A stretch of 64,000 bases of DNA, from positions 1 to 64,000 of the forward strand of contig JAAVCG010000032.1 in the NCBI GenBank assembly GCA_014802435.1, in the 5' to 3' direction. Positions 45,213-54,100 of this stretch are shown in pieces. The position numbers and the translations under genes are program-made. How positions within the stretch are numbered: the first letter of the stretch is position 1; every line of letters starts with the position of its first letter. The notes under the pieces are model-generated. The model saw only the letters and a list, made by a program, of their open reading frames with translations. It did not search any database and had not been told where the DNA came from. This DNA is from Bacteroides sp. (GTDB taxonomy: Bacteria > Bacteroidota > Bacteroidia > Bacteroidales > Muribaculaceae).

Positions 45213-48092
45213 ATGTTTCAGCGATATATTTATGTGATTGTGTTGCTGCTGGCCGGAGCCGTTGAGGTTTCGGCCGCAGTTGTGAAGGGTAGTGTAGCCG
45301 ATTCACAGGGCGAGACCCTTCCGCAGGCCACTTTGCGCCTGCTTAAGAGTGACCGGGACTCGACGTTTGTGAGTGCCGCTGCTGCCGATATGGACGGCCA
45401 GTTTGAATTTAAAGGCGTCAAGAAGGGTAGCTATTATATCAAGGCGTCATATATCGGCTATCTCGATGCCGTAGTGCCCGTGAAGGTCACCGGCTCGGAT
45501 GTTGATGTCAAGACCATCACCTTGAGGGAATCGTCAATCGTCCTGAAGGAGGCTACGGCCTATGGAGTTGCGACTCCCGTCAAGGTGATGGAAGACACCA
45601 TTGAATATAATGCGTCGAGCTACACTACTCCGCCCAATGCCGTTGTTTCAGACCTGCTGAAGAGGCTGCCGGGAGTGGAAGTGGAGAGCGACGGCTCAAT
45701 CAAGGCTCAGGGCCAGACGGTCAAGAAAATCCTCATTGACGGCGAGGAGTTTTTCAGCGATGACCCTGCCGTGGCCTCCAAGAATATCCCCGTCAGCATG
45801 ATTAAGAATGCCCAGGTAATCAACCGCAAGAGCGACCTGGCGCGCATGACCGGGGTTGACGATGGCGAAGACGAGATGGTAATCAACCTGACGGTCAAGC
45901 CCGGCATGAAAAACGGCTGGTTTGGTCAGGCCGAGGCCGGATATGGCACGGATGATACCTATAAAGGCTCATTCATAGTGAACCGCTTTGTCAACTCAAA
46001 CCAGTTTACAATCGTTGGCAACGCCAACAATATCAACGACGCCGGATTTACGGACGGCAACGGCCAGCGCTTCCGCCGATTTGGCGGCACGACGGGTATC
46101 AACACCACTCAGAGCCTGGGATTTAACTTCAACGTGGGCAACCAATATCTCCGTGTTGGCGGCAATATGCTCTATTCTCATAACGACCGTTACAACACCT
46201 CGAAGACCCACAGAATCAACCTTCTGCGCGAGGGCAACACCACTGACGACAATTCATCCGAGAGCCGCGACAGGGGCCACAACATTTCCGGAGAATTCCG
46301 CCTCAAATGGGACCCGGATTCATTCAACACCCTTGAATTCCGCCCCAACATCTCAATCAATATCAACGACAGCGAAACCAACTCATCGAGCCGCAACTAT
46401 GACGATGGCGGCGACATTTCCCAGAGCCGCAACATCGGCTTCAGCCATGGCAAATCATTCGAGTTTGGCGGCCGACTGATCTATAACCATAAATTCCGTC
46501 AGCGCCCGGGGCGCAGCTTCTCTGTCAGCGCCAATTATACGCTCTCCAACGTCCGCGAGCGCGAAACCGCCTGGAGCCGCAATGCTTACTGGGACCTTGA
46601 CCGCGTCCTGGAGCTGATTGACGGCGTTAATGAGTACGGCTCTTTTTATGAAGACTATCAATACATTACGAATCATACCTGGAACAACGGCATCAATAGC
46701 CGCCTGAGCTGGGTGGAGCCGATTGGCGACGTTAAGCGCGGCAATTTCCTCGAGTTCTCATATATGATGAACTATCGATGGAGCAACGCCGACAAGATTG
46801 TCAATCATGACCCCATGGAAGAATATCTCACCGAGGAGCAAGCTGCCGAACTCCATCGCAACGACTGGAGCCTCTTCGGCCTCAATGACCGCTGGGCAGG
46901 CCTCGCTGACCTGATTTATGACCCCGATAACTCAAACCGCTTCCGCAATGACTATTTCAACCAGTCGGTCCGGGTAGGTTACAAGAAGGTCAGCTCCAAA
47001 TATACCCTCAATGCCGGCCTCTCCTTCAATCCGCAGATGAGCAAGTCAGTCAACCTGACCAATGCGGCCAAGAACGTCAAGCAATGGGTCTACAACTTCG
47101 CCCCCTTTGCGCGCCTGAACTATAAGTTCTCCAAGCAGACCTCGCTCAATGCCAACTATAACGGGCGCTCCTCCCAGCCCACCATAGCTCAGATGCAACC
47201 CGTCGAGGACTCATCTGACCCGATGAACATCATCCAGGGTAACCCGAACCTGAAACCCTCGTTTAACCATAACCTGCGCCTGCGCTTCCAGACGTTTGAC
47301 ACTGAGAGCCAGCAGTCAATCATGGTGATGGGCAGTGCAACTTATATTCAAAACGCCATTGCCACTAACGTGGTCACTGACCGCTCGACCGGTGGACGTT
47401 ACACCACCTATGAGAACGTTGACGGCAACTGGAACCTGGGCTTCTTCACTCTCTATTCCCGCCCCCTGGGCCATTCAAAGCTCTTCTCCTTTAATAACTA
47501 TCTCAACGGCAGCTACTCTCAGACCGTCGGCTTCATTTCCGGCGAGAAAAACACCGCGGGCCGAACCAACCTGGGCGAAAGCTTCTCGTTTGCTTATCGC
47601 CATAGCGACCTCGAGCTTGAGCTGCGACCCAATTATCGCCTGCAATATAACACCAACTCGCTGCAGACGGCCCAAAACTCTACGGTCCACTCTTATGGAG
47701 GCACCTTTAACGGCACCTGGTATACGAAGTTTGGCCTGGTGCTCGCCGCTGACCTTACTTACACGGCCTCAACGGGTTATTCTACCGGATTCGACACCGA
47801 CGAATGGAACCTCAACGCCTCAATCAGCTATATGTTCCTCCGCGGCAAGAACGCCACCTTTGCTATCAAGGGATATGACCTGCTCAACCAGCGTCAGAGC
47901 GTAACCCGCTCTGAAACCGCCCAGGCCATCAGCGATGTGCGCCGCAACGTTCTGGGCCGCTACGTAATGGCCACGTTCACCTATAAGTTCTCCACCTTTG
48001 CCGGCGGCAAAGTCCCCTCTACCGGCAATGAAGACTTCATGCGCCAAGGCCCTCCCGGAATGCGCCCCGGTGGCCCCGCCCGCAGACCCTAA
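45213..48092 (+). CDS. Outer-membrane beta-barrel protein with carboxypeptidase-like N-domain
   Basis: A 959-residue outer-membrane protein. The start at 45213 (MFQRYIYVIVLLLAGAVEVSA) gives a clean signal peptide. A CarboxypepD_reg-like beta-sandwich follows (about 22-105, VKGSVADSQGETLPQATLRL). Next is a plug-like domain (NAVVSDLLKRLPGVEVESDG, KKILIDGEEFFSDDP) and a long beta-barrel of the 'OMP_b-brl' family. The last strand is followed by a Gly/Pro/Arg-rich tail (GPPGMRPGGPARRP). It resembles TonB-dependent receptors but has no SusD partner, so its cargo is unknown. A strong terminator follows. Confidence 0.88.
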   Translation: MFQRYIYVIVLLLAGAVEVSAAVVKGSVADSQGETLPQATLRLLKSDRDSTFVSAAAADMDGQFEFKGVKKGSYYIKASYIGYLDAVVPVKVTGSDVDVKTITLRESSIVLKEATAYGVATPVKVMEDTIEYNASSYTTPPNAVVSDLLKRLPGVEVESDGSIKAQGQTVKKILIDGEEFFSDDPAVASKNIPVSMIKNAQVINRKSDLARMTGVDDGEDEMVINLTVKPGMKNGWFGQAEAGYGTDDTYKGSFIVNRFVNSNQFTIVGNANNINDAGFTDGNGQRFRRFGGTTGINTTQSLGFNFNVGNQYLRVGGNMLYSHNDRYNTSKTHRINLLREGNTTDDNSSESRDRGHNISGEFRLKWDPDSFNTLEFRPNISININDSETNSSSRNYDDGGDISQSRNIGFSHGKSFEFGGRLIYNHKFRQRPGRSFSVSANYTLSNVRERETAWSRNAYWDLDRVLELIDGVNEYGSFYEDYQYITNHTWNNGINSRLSWVEPIGDVKRGNFLEFSYMMNYRWSNADKIVNHDPMEEYLTEEQAAELHRNDWSLFGLNDRWAGLADLIYDPDNSNRFRNDYFNQSVRVGYKKVSSKYTLNAGLSFNPQMSKSVNLTNAAKNVKQWVYNFAPFARLNYKFSKQTSLNANYNGRSSQPTIAQMQPVEDSSDPMNIIQGNPNLKPSFNHNLRLRFQTFDTESQQSIMVMGSATYIQNAIATNVVTDRSTGGRYTTYENVDGNWNLGFFTLYSRPLGHSKLFSFNNYLNGSYSQTVGFISGEKNTAGRTNLGESFSFAYRHSDLELELRPNYRLQYNTNSLQTAQNSTVHSYGGTFNGTWYTKFGLVLAADLTYTASTGYSTGFDTDEWNLNASISYMFLRGKNATFAIKGYDLLNQRQSVTRSETAQAISDVRRNVLGRYVMATFTYKFSTFAGGKVPSTGNEDFMRQGPPGMRPGGPARRP

Positions 48093-48104
48093 CCCCCCGT
48101 TTTT

Positions 48105-48262
48105 AAGACCATAGCCCCATAGCACTATAGGCCTTTGAGGCTTGAGCCCGATAACCAATTAAAATAACAGAGAGCTCCCAAAGATTTGGGGGCTCTCTGT
48201 TATTTTTGTGCTATAGTGCTATGGTCTTAAAAAAAACTATAGTGCTATGGGGCTATGGTCTA
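48105..48262. terminator. Strong bidirectional terminator nested in an outer inverted repeat
   Basis: The inner stem AAAATAACAGAGAGC with GCTCTCTGTTATTTT (48161-48207) is a convergent terminator for the barrel gene and the phosphohexomutase gene. Outside it, CCATAGCCCCATAGCACTAT (within 48105-48130) is inverted at 48237-48261, and a partial further copy lies at 48218-48236. The outer repeat goes beyond what a terminator needs. Confidence 0.75.
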
Positions 48263-48283
48263 AAAAACCGGGGGAGATGGGGC

Positions 48284-50032
48284 TCAGATACCGAGGTCTG
48301 CCTTGATGGCGGCAATCTTGGCGTCGGCTTCGGCGTTGGCTTTGTCATAGCAGCCAATGCACTTCATAGTTGCCTTCGCTTCAATGTAGAACTTGATTTT
48401 CGGTTCGGTGCCGGAGGGGCGGATTGAAACCTTAGAGCCGTCGGCGGTGAAGAACTGCAGGACGTTGCTCGTCGTCGGCATATCCATCTTGCTGACGGTG
48501 CCGGTCTTGACGTCAGTAACGTTCAGGTCAGCATAATCCTTCATGACGGTAACGTCAGAGCCGCCAAGCTGCTTGGGCGGATTTGCGCGGAAACCCTTCA
48601 TCATAGCCTGAATCTCGTCGGCGCCTGACTTGCCCGGGCGGACAACTGAGATTCCTTCTTCCTTTGAAAATCCGTTTTCAAGATAGATATTGGCAAGCAT
48701 CTGACCGAAGTCCATGCCCTGCTCCTTAGCCCAGGCACAAGCCTCGGCCATCAGGCAGATAGCGCTGACGGAGTCCTTGTCGCGACAGAAAGTCTCGGCC
48801 AGGAAGCCATAACTCTCTTCGCCGCCGCCAAGATAGCGTGAAGTCTCTTCATGGTCACGGATAACGGCGGCAATCCATTTGAAGCCCGTGTAGCAGTCAA
48901 ACATCTTGATGCCGGCGCGGTCAGCAATGTTCTTGATGGTCTCCGTGGTGACGATGGTCTTCACGATATATTCGTTGCCCTTGAGCAGGCCCAGCTCCTT
49001 ATTGCGCGTCATGATGTAGTTCAGAAGAATCATCACGATCTGGTTGCCGTTAATCAGTACGTATTCGCCCTGATTATTGCGCATTACGCAGCCAATGCGG
49101 TCCGCATCCGGGTCAGAGGCCATGACGATGTCGGCCTGAGTCTTCTTGGCAACGTCGATAGCCATTGCCATAGCCGAGGGATTCTCCGGGTTGGGGGAGT
49201 CAACAGTGGGGAACTCGCCGGAGGGAACGTCCTGTTCGGGAACGTGGATGATATTTGTGAAGCCATAATTCTTCAAGCTCTCCGGAATGAGCTTCACTCC
49301 GGTGCCGTGAATCGGCGTATAGACAATCTTCAGGTCTGAATGTTTGGCAACGATTTCAGGGCTCAGCTGCAGGCCCTTGATAGCGTCAAGGAACTTGCGG
49401 TCAATCTCCTCGCCAATGATATGGATGCGGCTCTTGTCGCCTCCGAACTTGATGTCGGCCGGAGTGATTGAGGCTACTCGCGAAACGATGTTAACGTCAT
49501 GAGGCGCAATGATTTGAGCGCCGTCGGCCCAGTAAGCCTTATAGCCGTTATATTCCTTGGGGTTATGGCTGGCGGTGATGTTCACGCCGCTCTGACATCC
49601 AAGCTCGCGGATTGCAAAGCTCAATTCCGGAGTGGGGCGGAATGAATCAAAAAGATAAACGGTGATGCCGTTGGCAGAGAAAACGTCGGCCACTATTTCG
49701 GCAAACTCGCGTGAATTATTGCGCACGTCATGGCCCACGGCAACCTTGATTTCAGGGAGCTCTGAGAAGGTCTCGTTCAGATAATTAGCCAGGCCCTGAG
49801 TAGCGGCGCCGACGGTGTAACGGTTCATGCGGTTGGTGCCTACGCCCATGATTCCGCGCAGACCTCCCGTGCCGAATTCCAGGTCCTTATAGAAGGACTC
49901 GATGAGCTCGGTGGGGTCCTCGGCGTCGAGCATACGCTTCACCTCGGCGCGGGTAGGTTCGTCATATCCGTCGCTAAGCCATTCAGCGGCCTTGGCGCGG
50001 ACTTCCTTAAGGAGTTGTTCGTTAGTTTCCAT
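48284..50032 (-). CDS. Phosphoglucomutase/phosphomannomutase
   Basis: A 582-residue alpha-D-phosphohexomutase of the long Bacteroidetes type. The phosphoserine loop is TASHNPKEYNGYK (Ser155), the metal loop DPDADRIG, the sugar loop GGEESYG and the phosphate-binding loop RPSGTEPKIKFY. It interconverts hexose 1- and 6-phosphates for glycan synthesis or glycogen use. A -7 box TAAATTTG (50075-50082) with CTTG 20 bases upstream gives a plausible promoter. Confidence 0.93.
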   Translation of the reverse strand: METNEQLLKEVRAKAAEWLSDGYDEPTRAEVKRMLDAEDPTELIESFYKDLEFGTGGLRGIMGVGTNRMNRYTVGAATQGLANYLNETFSELPEIKVAVGHDVRNNSREFAEIVADVFSANGITVYLFDSFRPTPELSFAIRELGCQSGVNITASHNPKEYNGYKAYWADGAQIIAPHDVNIVSRVASITPADIKFGGDKSRIHIIGEEIDRKFLDAIKGLQLSPEIVAKHSDLKIVYTPIHGTGVKLIPESLKNYGFTNIIHVPEQDVPSGEFPTVDSPNPENPSAMAMAIDVAKKTQADIVMASDPDADRIGCVMRNNQGEYVLINGNQIVMILLNYIMTRNKELGLLKGNEYIVKTIVTTETIKNIADRAGIKMFDCYTGFKWIAAVIRDHEETSRYLGGGEESYGFLAETFCRDKDSVSAICLMAEACAWAKEQGMDFGQMLANIYLENGFSKEEGISVVRPGKSGADEIQAMMKGFRANPPKQLGGSDVTVMKDYADLNVTDVKTGTVSKMDMPTTSNVLQFFTADGSKVSIRPSGTEPKIKFYIEAKATMKCIGCYDKANAEADAKIAAIKADLGI

Positions 50033-50079
50033 TTACAAATTGTATGTTGTTTGGTTATGATTTTTTCGGATGCGCAAAT

Positions 50080-50229
50080 TTACGCATTTAAAACGGAAGA
50101 TGCAAGAGTAGCGCAGGCCGTTACGTCAGTATCTCCGGCCAAAAATGCAAATTCAAGCCAAACAATCAGCAAAATGATCAGAACGATGGCTCCGACGGCC
50201 ACCCAGATTTTCGTTGTTTTCTTATTCAT
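50080..50229 (-). CDS. Small single-helix membrane protein
   Basis: A 49-residue reading frame starting MNKKTTKIW, followed by one strong membrane helix (VAVGAIVLIILLIVWLEFAFL) and a short GDTDVTACA tail. The charged start plus one helix and tail is a plausible real small protein upstream of the phosphohexomutase gene. Its end overlaps the promoter of that gene. Confidence 0.5.
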   Translation of the reverse strand: MNKKTTKIWVAVGAIVLIILLIVWLEFAFLAGDTDVTACATLASSVLNA

Positions 50230-50332
50230 AACATTAGTTGATATTAAGTTTCTACCATAAAAACACCCCTCCCCGCAAAAAAGTTCACCCCCGCCGCCCG
50301 ACATAATTTTTAGCGGGCGAGGGAGAGATTGC

Positions 50333-50770
50333 CTACTGTTTTAAGATTTCTTTTTCAATAAGAATTTCAATCATTCGAGTAGGGGTGATAACAAAGGGGC
50401 GTTCAGGAAAGTGTTTTGTGTTTCCGGTTACTAAATATGCACCATCAACACTCATAGTTATTTCGTAAAAGACAATGTCGTCGGCATCTGGAAATGTTTC
50501 ATCAAAAATGGGAGTCCGGGCAGTATCGATTCCTGATTCAATGAAAAATGAAATTATTTCGTTAACAACCGCCGGGTCAAAATTGAATTTTTTTCGTGAC
50601 AAGACATCACGATATTCAGTTATAATTTCATGATTATATAGAGGAGTGATGACACCTTTTAACACGGATTCAATTACGCGAAAAGGATGAGATGTCCATT
50701 TGCGTGAAATGAGGGCGGAAACCAATACGTTAGTATCAATTACCGCGTAAATTGTTTCTTTTTCGTTCAT
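50333..50770 (-). CDS. PIN-domain toxin (COG1569 type)
   Basis: A 145-residue PIN-domain ribonuclease, the likely toxin of a type II toxin-antitoxin pair. The first acidic residue is in VIDTNVL (Asp12). Further acidic positions lie in TEYRDVLSRK and DADDIVFYEI. The gene overlaps the end of the RelB/DinJ-type gene by 35 bases, so antitoxin is made first. It is AT-rich compared with the flanking core genes. Confidence 0.88.
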   Translation of the reverse strand: MNEKETIYAVIDTNVLVSALISRKWTSHPFRVIESVLKGVITPLYNHEIITEYRDVLSRKKFNFDPAVVNEIISFFIESGIDTARTPIFDETFPDADDIVFYEITMSVDGAYLVTGNTKHFPERPFVITPTRMIEILIEKEILKQ

Positions 50771-51056
50771 CTCTAACCGCTTTTATCTCAGCATTAATTT
50801 CTTCAAGGGTCATTTCTGATGTTCCGTCAGTTGCAGCTGACTGCTGCTGGATAGAGTATAGTGCAGCGAGGGCTTTCGCGCCGGTGGGTTCAGGCTTGTC
50901 GGCACGAATTTCAAAGGGAATACGACGCTCTCTGACAACGGCTTTCATAAAGATATTGAAAGCTGCGGTCGTAGTCAGGCCAAAAGTCTCACACAGCATA
51001 TCAAACTTTTGTTTGAGCACCGGTTCAACTCGAATTGATATTGTTGCTTGATTCAT
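50736..51056 (-). CDS. RelB/DinJ family antitoxin
   Basis: A 106-residue antitoxin starting at 51056 (MNQATISIRVEPVLKQKFD). It has a ribbon-helix-helix DNA-binding N-terminus (ISIRVEPVLKQKFDMLCETFGLTTTAAFNIF, seen in short pieces) of the DinJ/RelB type. The C-terminal region (MTLEEINAEIKAVRDERKR) would wrap the toxin. It should repress its own promoter, and an inverted repeat overlaps the promoter. Pairing RelB/DinJ with a PIN toxin rather than RelE is notable but seen in Bacteroidetes. Confidence 0.85.
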   Translation of the reverse strand: MNQATISIRVEPVLKQKFDMLCETFGLTTTAAFNIFMKAVVRERRIPFEIRADKPEPTGAKALAALYSIQQQSAATDGTSEMTLEEINAEIKAVRDERKRNNLRGN

Positions 51057-51080
51057 AGTCAAAAATAATGATTTTTGCTG

Positions 51081-51113
51081 CAAATATAATGCAAACTGCA
51101 TGACGTTTGCAAA
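51081..51113 (-). promoter_or_regulatory. Promoter with overlapping operator for the RelB/PIN operon
   Basis: On the minus strand TTTG (51110-51113), a 21-base spacer and TATATTTG (51081-51088) form a promoter. Within the spacer is the inverted repeat GCAAAC-N8-GTTTGC (51091-51110), well placed for autorepression by the ribbon-helix-helix antitoxin. Confidence 0.75.
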
Positions 51114-51136
51114 TATTCCGCTTGATTTAACTTTTT

Positions 51137-54100
51137 TTAGCGGGCGAGGGAGAGATTGCAGGTGATGCCGTAGGCGGTGTTTGAAGTGGGGAAGGCCGAG
51201 TTGCTGACCAGGGGGGTGTTGACCTGGTGTTCAAAGAACATTCCTAACTGGATGCGGCGGCTCAGGGCGTACTTTGCCGTGAAGTTTGCTGAGATGTTGC
51301 GGGTTCCGGAAGTGGCCTGCGTATAGTTGGCCTCGATGCGGCGAATCAGGGCTTGAGTCTCTGCATATTTGAAGTCGGCCTGCAGGTCAAGATCGGAGCT
51401 GACAGTTGTGGAGCCGCCCTTGATTTTGAGCACTGAGAGCAGATTAGGAATCTTATATCCGGCGCCGACGGTGATTCCGCGCTGATTGGCCTCGACGATT
51501 TGTCCGGCAGAGGAGTTGAGGGTCAGGGTGCGGGAGTCGGTCCATTCAACGTTGATGCGCAAGTCATTTTGCAGCGTCACTTTGACTCCGACGAGCGGGG
51601 CAAACCTCTCCGTGATAACCACGGAGCTGATATTGAAGGGCGATGACGGAATCGGTTGGCCGCTGAGTTCATCAAGGGTGAAACCGAGGTTTGAGGAGCC
51701 GTCAATGCCAATCCAGTTGAGGAATCCGTTATAGGAGCCGACGGTGTAGGTGCAGTTATAGGTATGGTTGAGGGTGAAGCTCTTGAAGTACTTCTTGAGG
51801 TTGCCAAGGTTGATGAGGCCGTCGTAGGTTACTCGCCAGTTAGGGAGGATAGCCGCCAGCGAGGGGAAGGGATTAAGTCCCTGCTTGCGGGGGTTGCGGC
51901 CAGAATATGCGGCGAGGAAGGCGGGAATGAGCACATCAGAGCTCGTCTCGCTGATGGTTCCAACCTGAGGATTGAAAGGCTGGCCGGCATTGGCGTTGCC
52001 CTCCATGAATCCGCCGGTTGGATAGATGGCTGAGGCATACTGATTCTGCACTCGCTGGCGCATGATGGGGATATACTCCAGGAAGTTGGCAAAGGCCTTG
52101 GAGTAATATCCGCTCTTGGCGTTAGAGGTGCGCAGGGCAGTTGCCAAGGCTATGTGAGTCTTGGTGTAAGAGCCGTTGCGCGAGGTTGGCATGTCGTCAA
52201 ACATGAACTGAATCTGGCGCGAACGCGAGTCATTCATCTGGGCGTTGAGGTCGATTTTCAGGCCCGGAGCCGGCTCTAATTTGGCCTCGAATGAGACTTC
52301 AATCTGGCGGTTAAACGAGGCGGGTGATGTCTGCCCGTCGTCGGTCATGAGCCATCCGCGCTCCTTGGCCTCGGAGACATAACTCTCGCCAACAAAGCCG
52401 AAGGCAAAGTCAAGGCCCGGAGCCATCGGTCCGAAGGCCTGAGTCTGGCCGAAGGCGGCGCCTACTGACGGGCGATAGAGCGGAATTGCAAGGCTCTGAG
52501 TGCGCTTGAAGCGGGCGGAGAAATTGCGCGGCATCATCAGGAATCGCAGCGAGTAAGCCCCGGCCTCAGACCAGAAGCTCTTCTTTTCCTGCTCCTTTAC
52601 CTCAGTGATGACGAACTTGACGTTCTGCTCGCCGCGCGTCAGCACTTCAATCGATGAATCGTCGACCTGGCGGGTCTCGACTTTGACGGGTTGACCGGAG
52701 GGAGTGGAGGCCGTTACGCGCACTTTCTTCACCTTGAGGTTATGTTTGATGACGAGTGAGGTGTCCGGTTTGAGCTTAAACGTGCGCTCATATCTTTTCG
52801 GGCGGTTGGCGCGTCGGTCGGCTGCCGTTGTCGGTCGGCTGCTTTTTCCTCCGAAGCGTGAGTTGATTCCCTTGAGGAATTTCGACTTATTGTAGATTCC
52901 CTCAAAGTTGATGCGTCCGTCGGCTGAAAATTCGCTGCGATTGGCAATGTTGTTGCCTACGCTTTCGCCGTCAACCGTAGCGCCGCGGTCCCATTGATAT
53001 GTGGCCGAATATTTTGCCGAGCCGCTGAGCCAGTCCAGGATGGGAATCTGATTAAACGGCAGCTTATATTCGGCAGAGAATGACTGATTATAACCCTGAG
53101 GGGTGCCCAGCGAGCGGATAGAGCTCAAAACGGTGTCTTTCCATTCCTGATAGCGGTCAGGGAACAGGCGGCGATTAACGGCGCCTGCCGTTTCTTCAAT
53201 TCGGGCGCGGGTGTTGCTCTCAAAGCGGAAGCTGAGCGTCTTGGTCAGATTCCAGTTGAGCGAGAGCTTGCGGTCCCAGAGGAAGTTTTTGCTGACCGAG
53301 ACGGGCAGCTGGAAGTTATCGTCAACCTCTGAACGGGCCTGATTTTCATAATAATATCGGCTGATATTGGTCATGAAAGTGATATTGTTCATCAGGAATC
53401 CGAATTCCCATTCGCGGAAAAATTTCAGGTTCTTGTTTTTCTGGTCAATGAGCTTCTTGAAGGGCTTGACAGTGCGCTTGAACGGCGACCATGCATACTG
53501 GAAAGAGCCGCGATAATCATTGGTGTTTTCATATTCCACCGTCGGGTTGACCACTCTCTGCTTGTTGAAGCTGAAATTCAGGGTGAAGTTCGCGGGGTCC
53601 CAGGGCATGGAGTTCTTGCTCTTGACGTCAAACTTCAGCCCGGAGATACTGAAGCTCTCCGTCCGGGTCTGGTCAATGGCAAAGGCCTTGATTGAGTCTT
53701 TCTGCTGTTTGGTTGAGCATTCATCGAGGGCATCCTTGAGTCTGACGTCAGTGTCCAGCGGGTTATATTTCGGGGTAATGCGCTCGGTTGAAGTGGCATA
53801 ATAGATAGGCGCGCGGAGCTTTGCCTTCTCCGGGAGAAAGCGGCCGGCATCAACCTGCATGGCAAAGTTGAGCTGCTGATAATCGTCCATACGGCGCTCG
53901 TTGAGGCTCTGGTCAACGGCTCCGAAGCCTGATGATTCAAGGTGGGCGCCGAAATTGAAAGTGGCCACATCGCTCATCGCCAGGTTGACGTTAGCCTTTG
54001 CGGCCCATCCGCCCTCTTCGTCAAATTCGGTGACCTTCAGCTCGTTGACCCAGACGGTGCCGCTCTTGTTAGTCGATGAATTATTGCGCACACCAATGAG

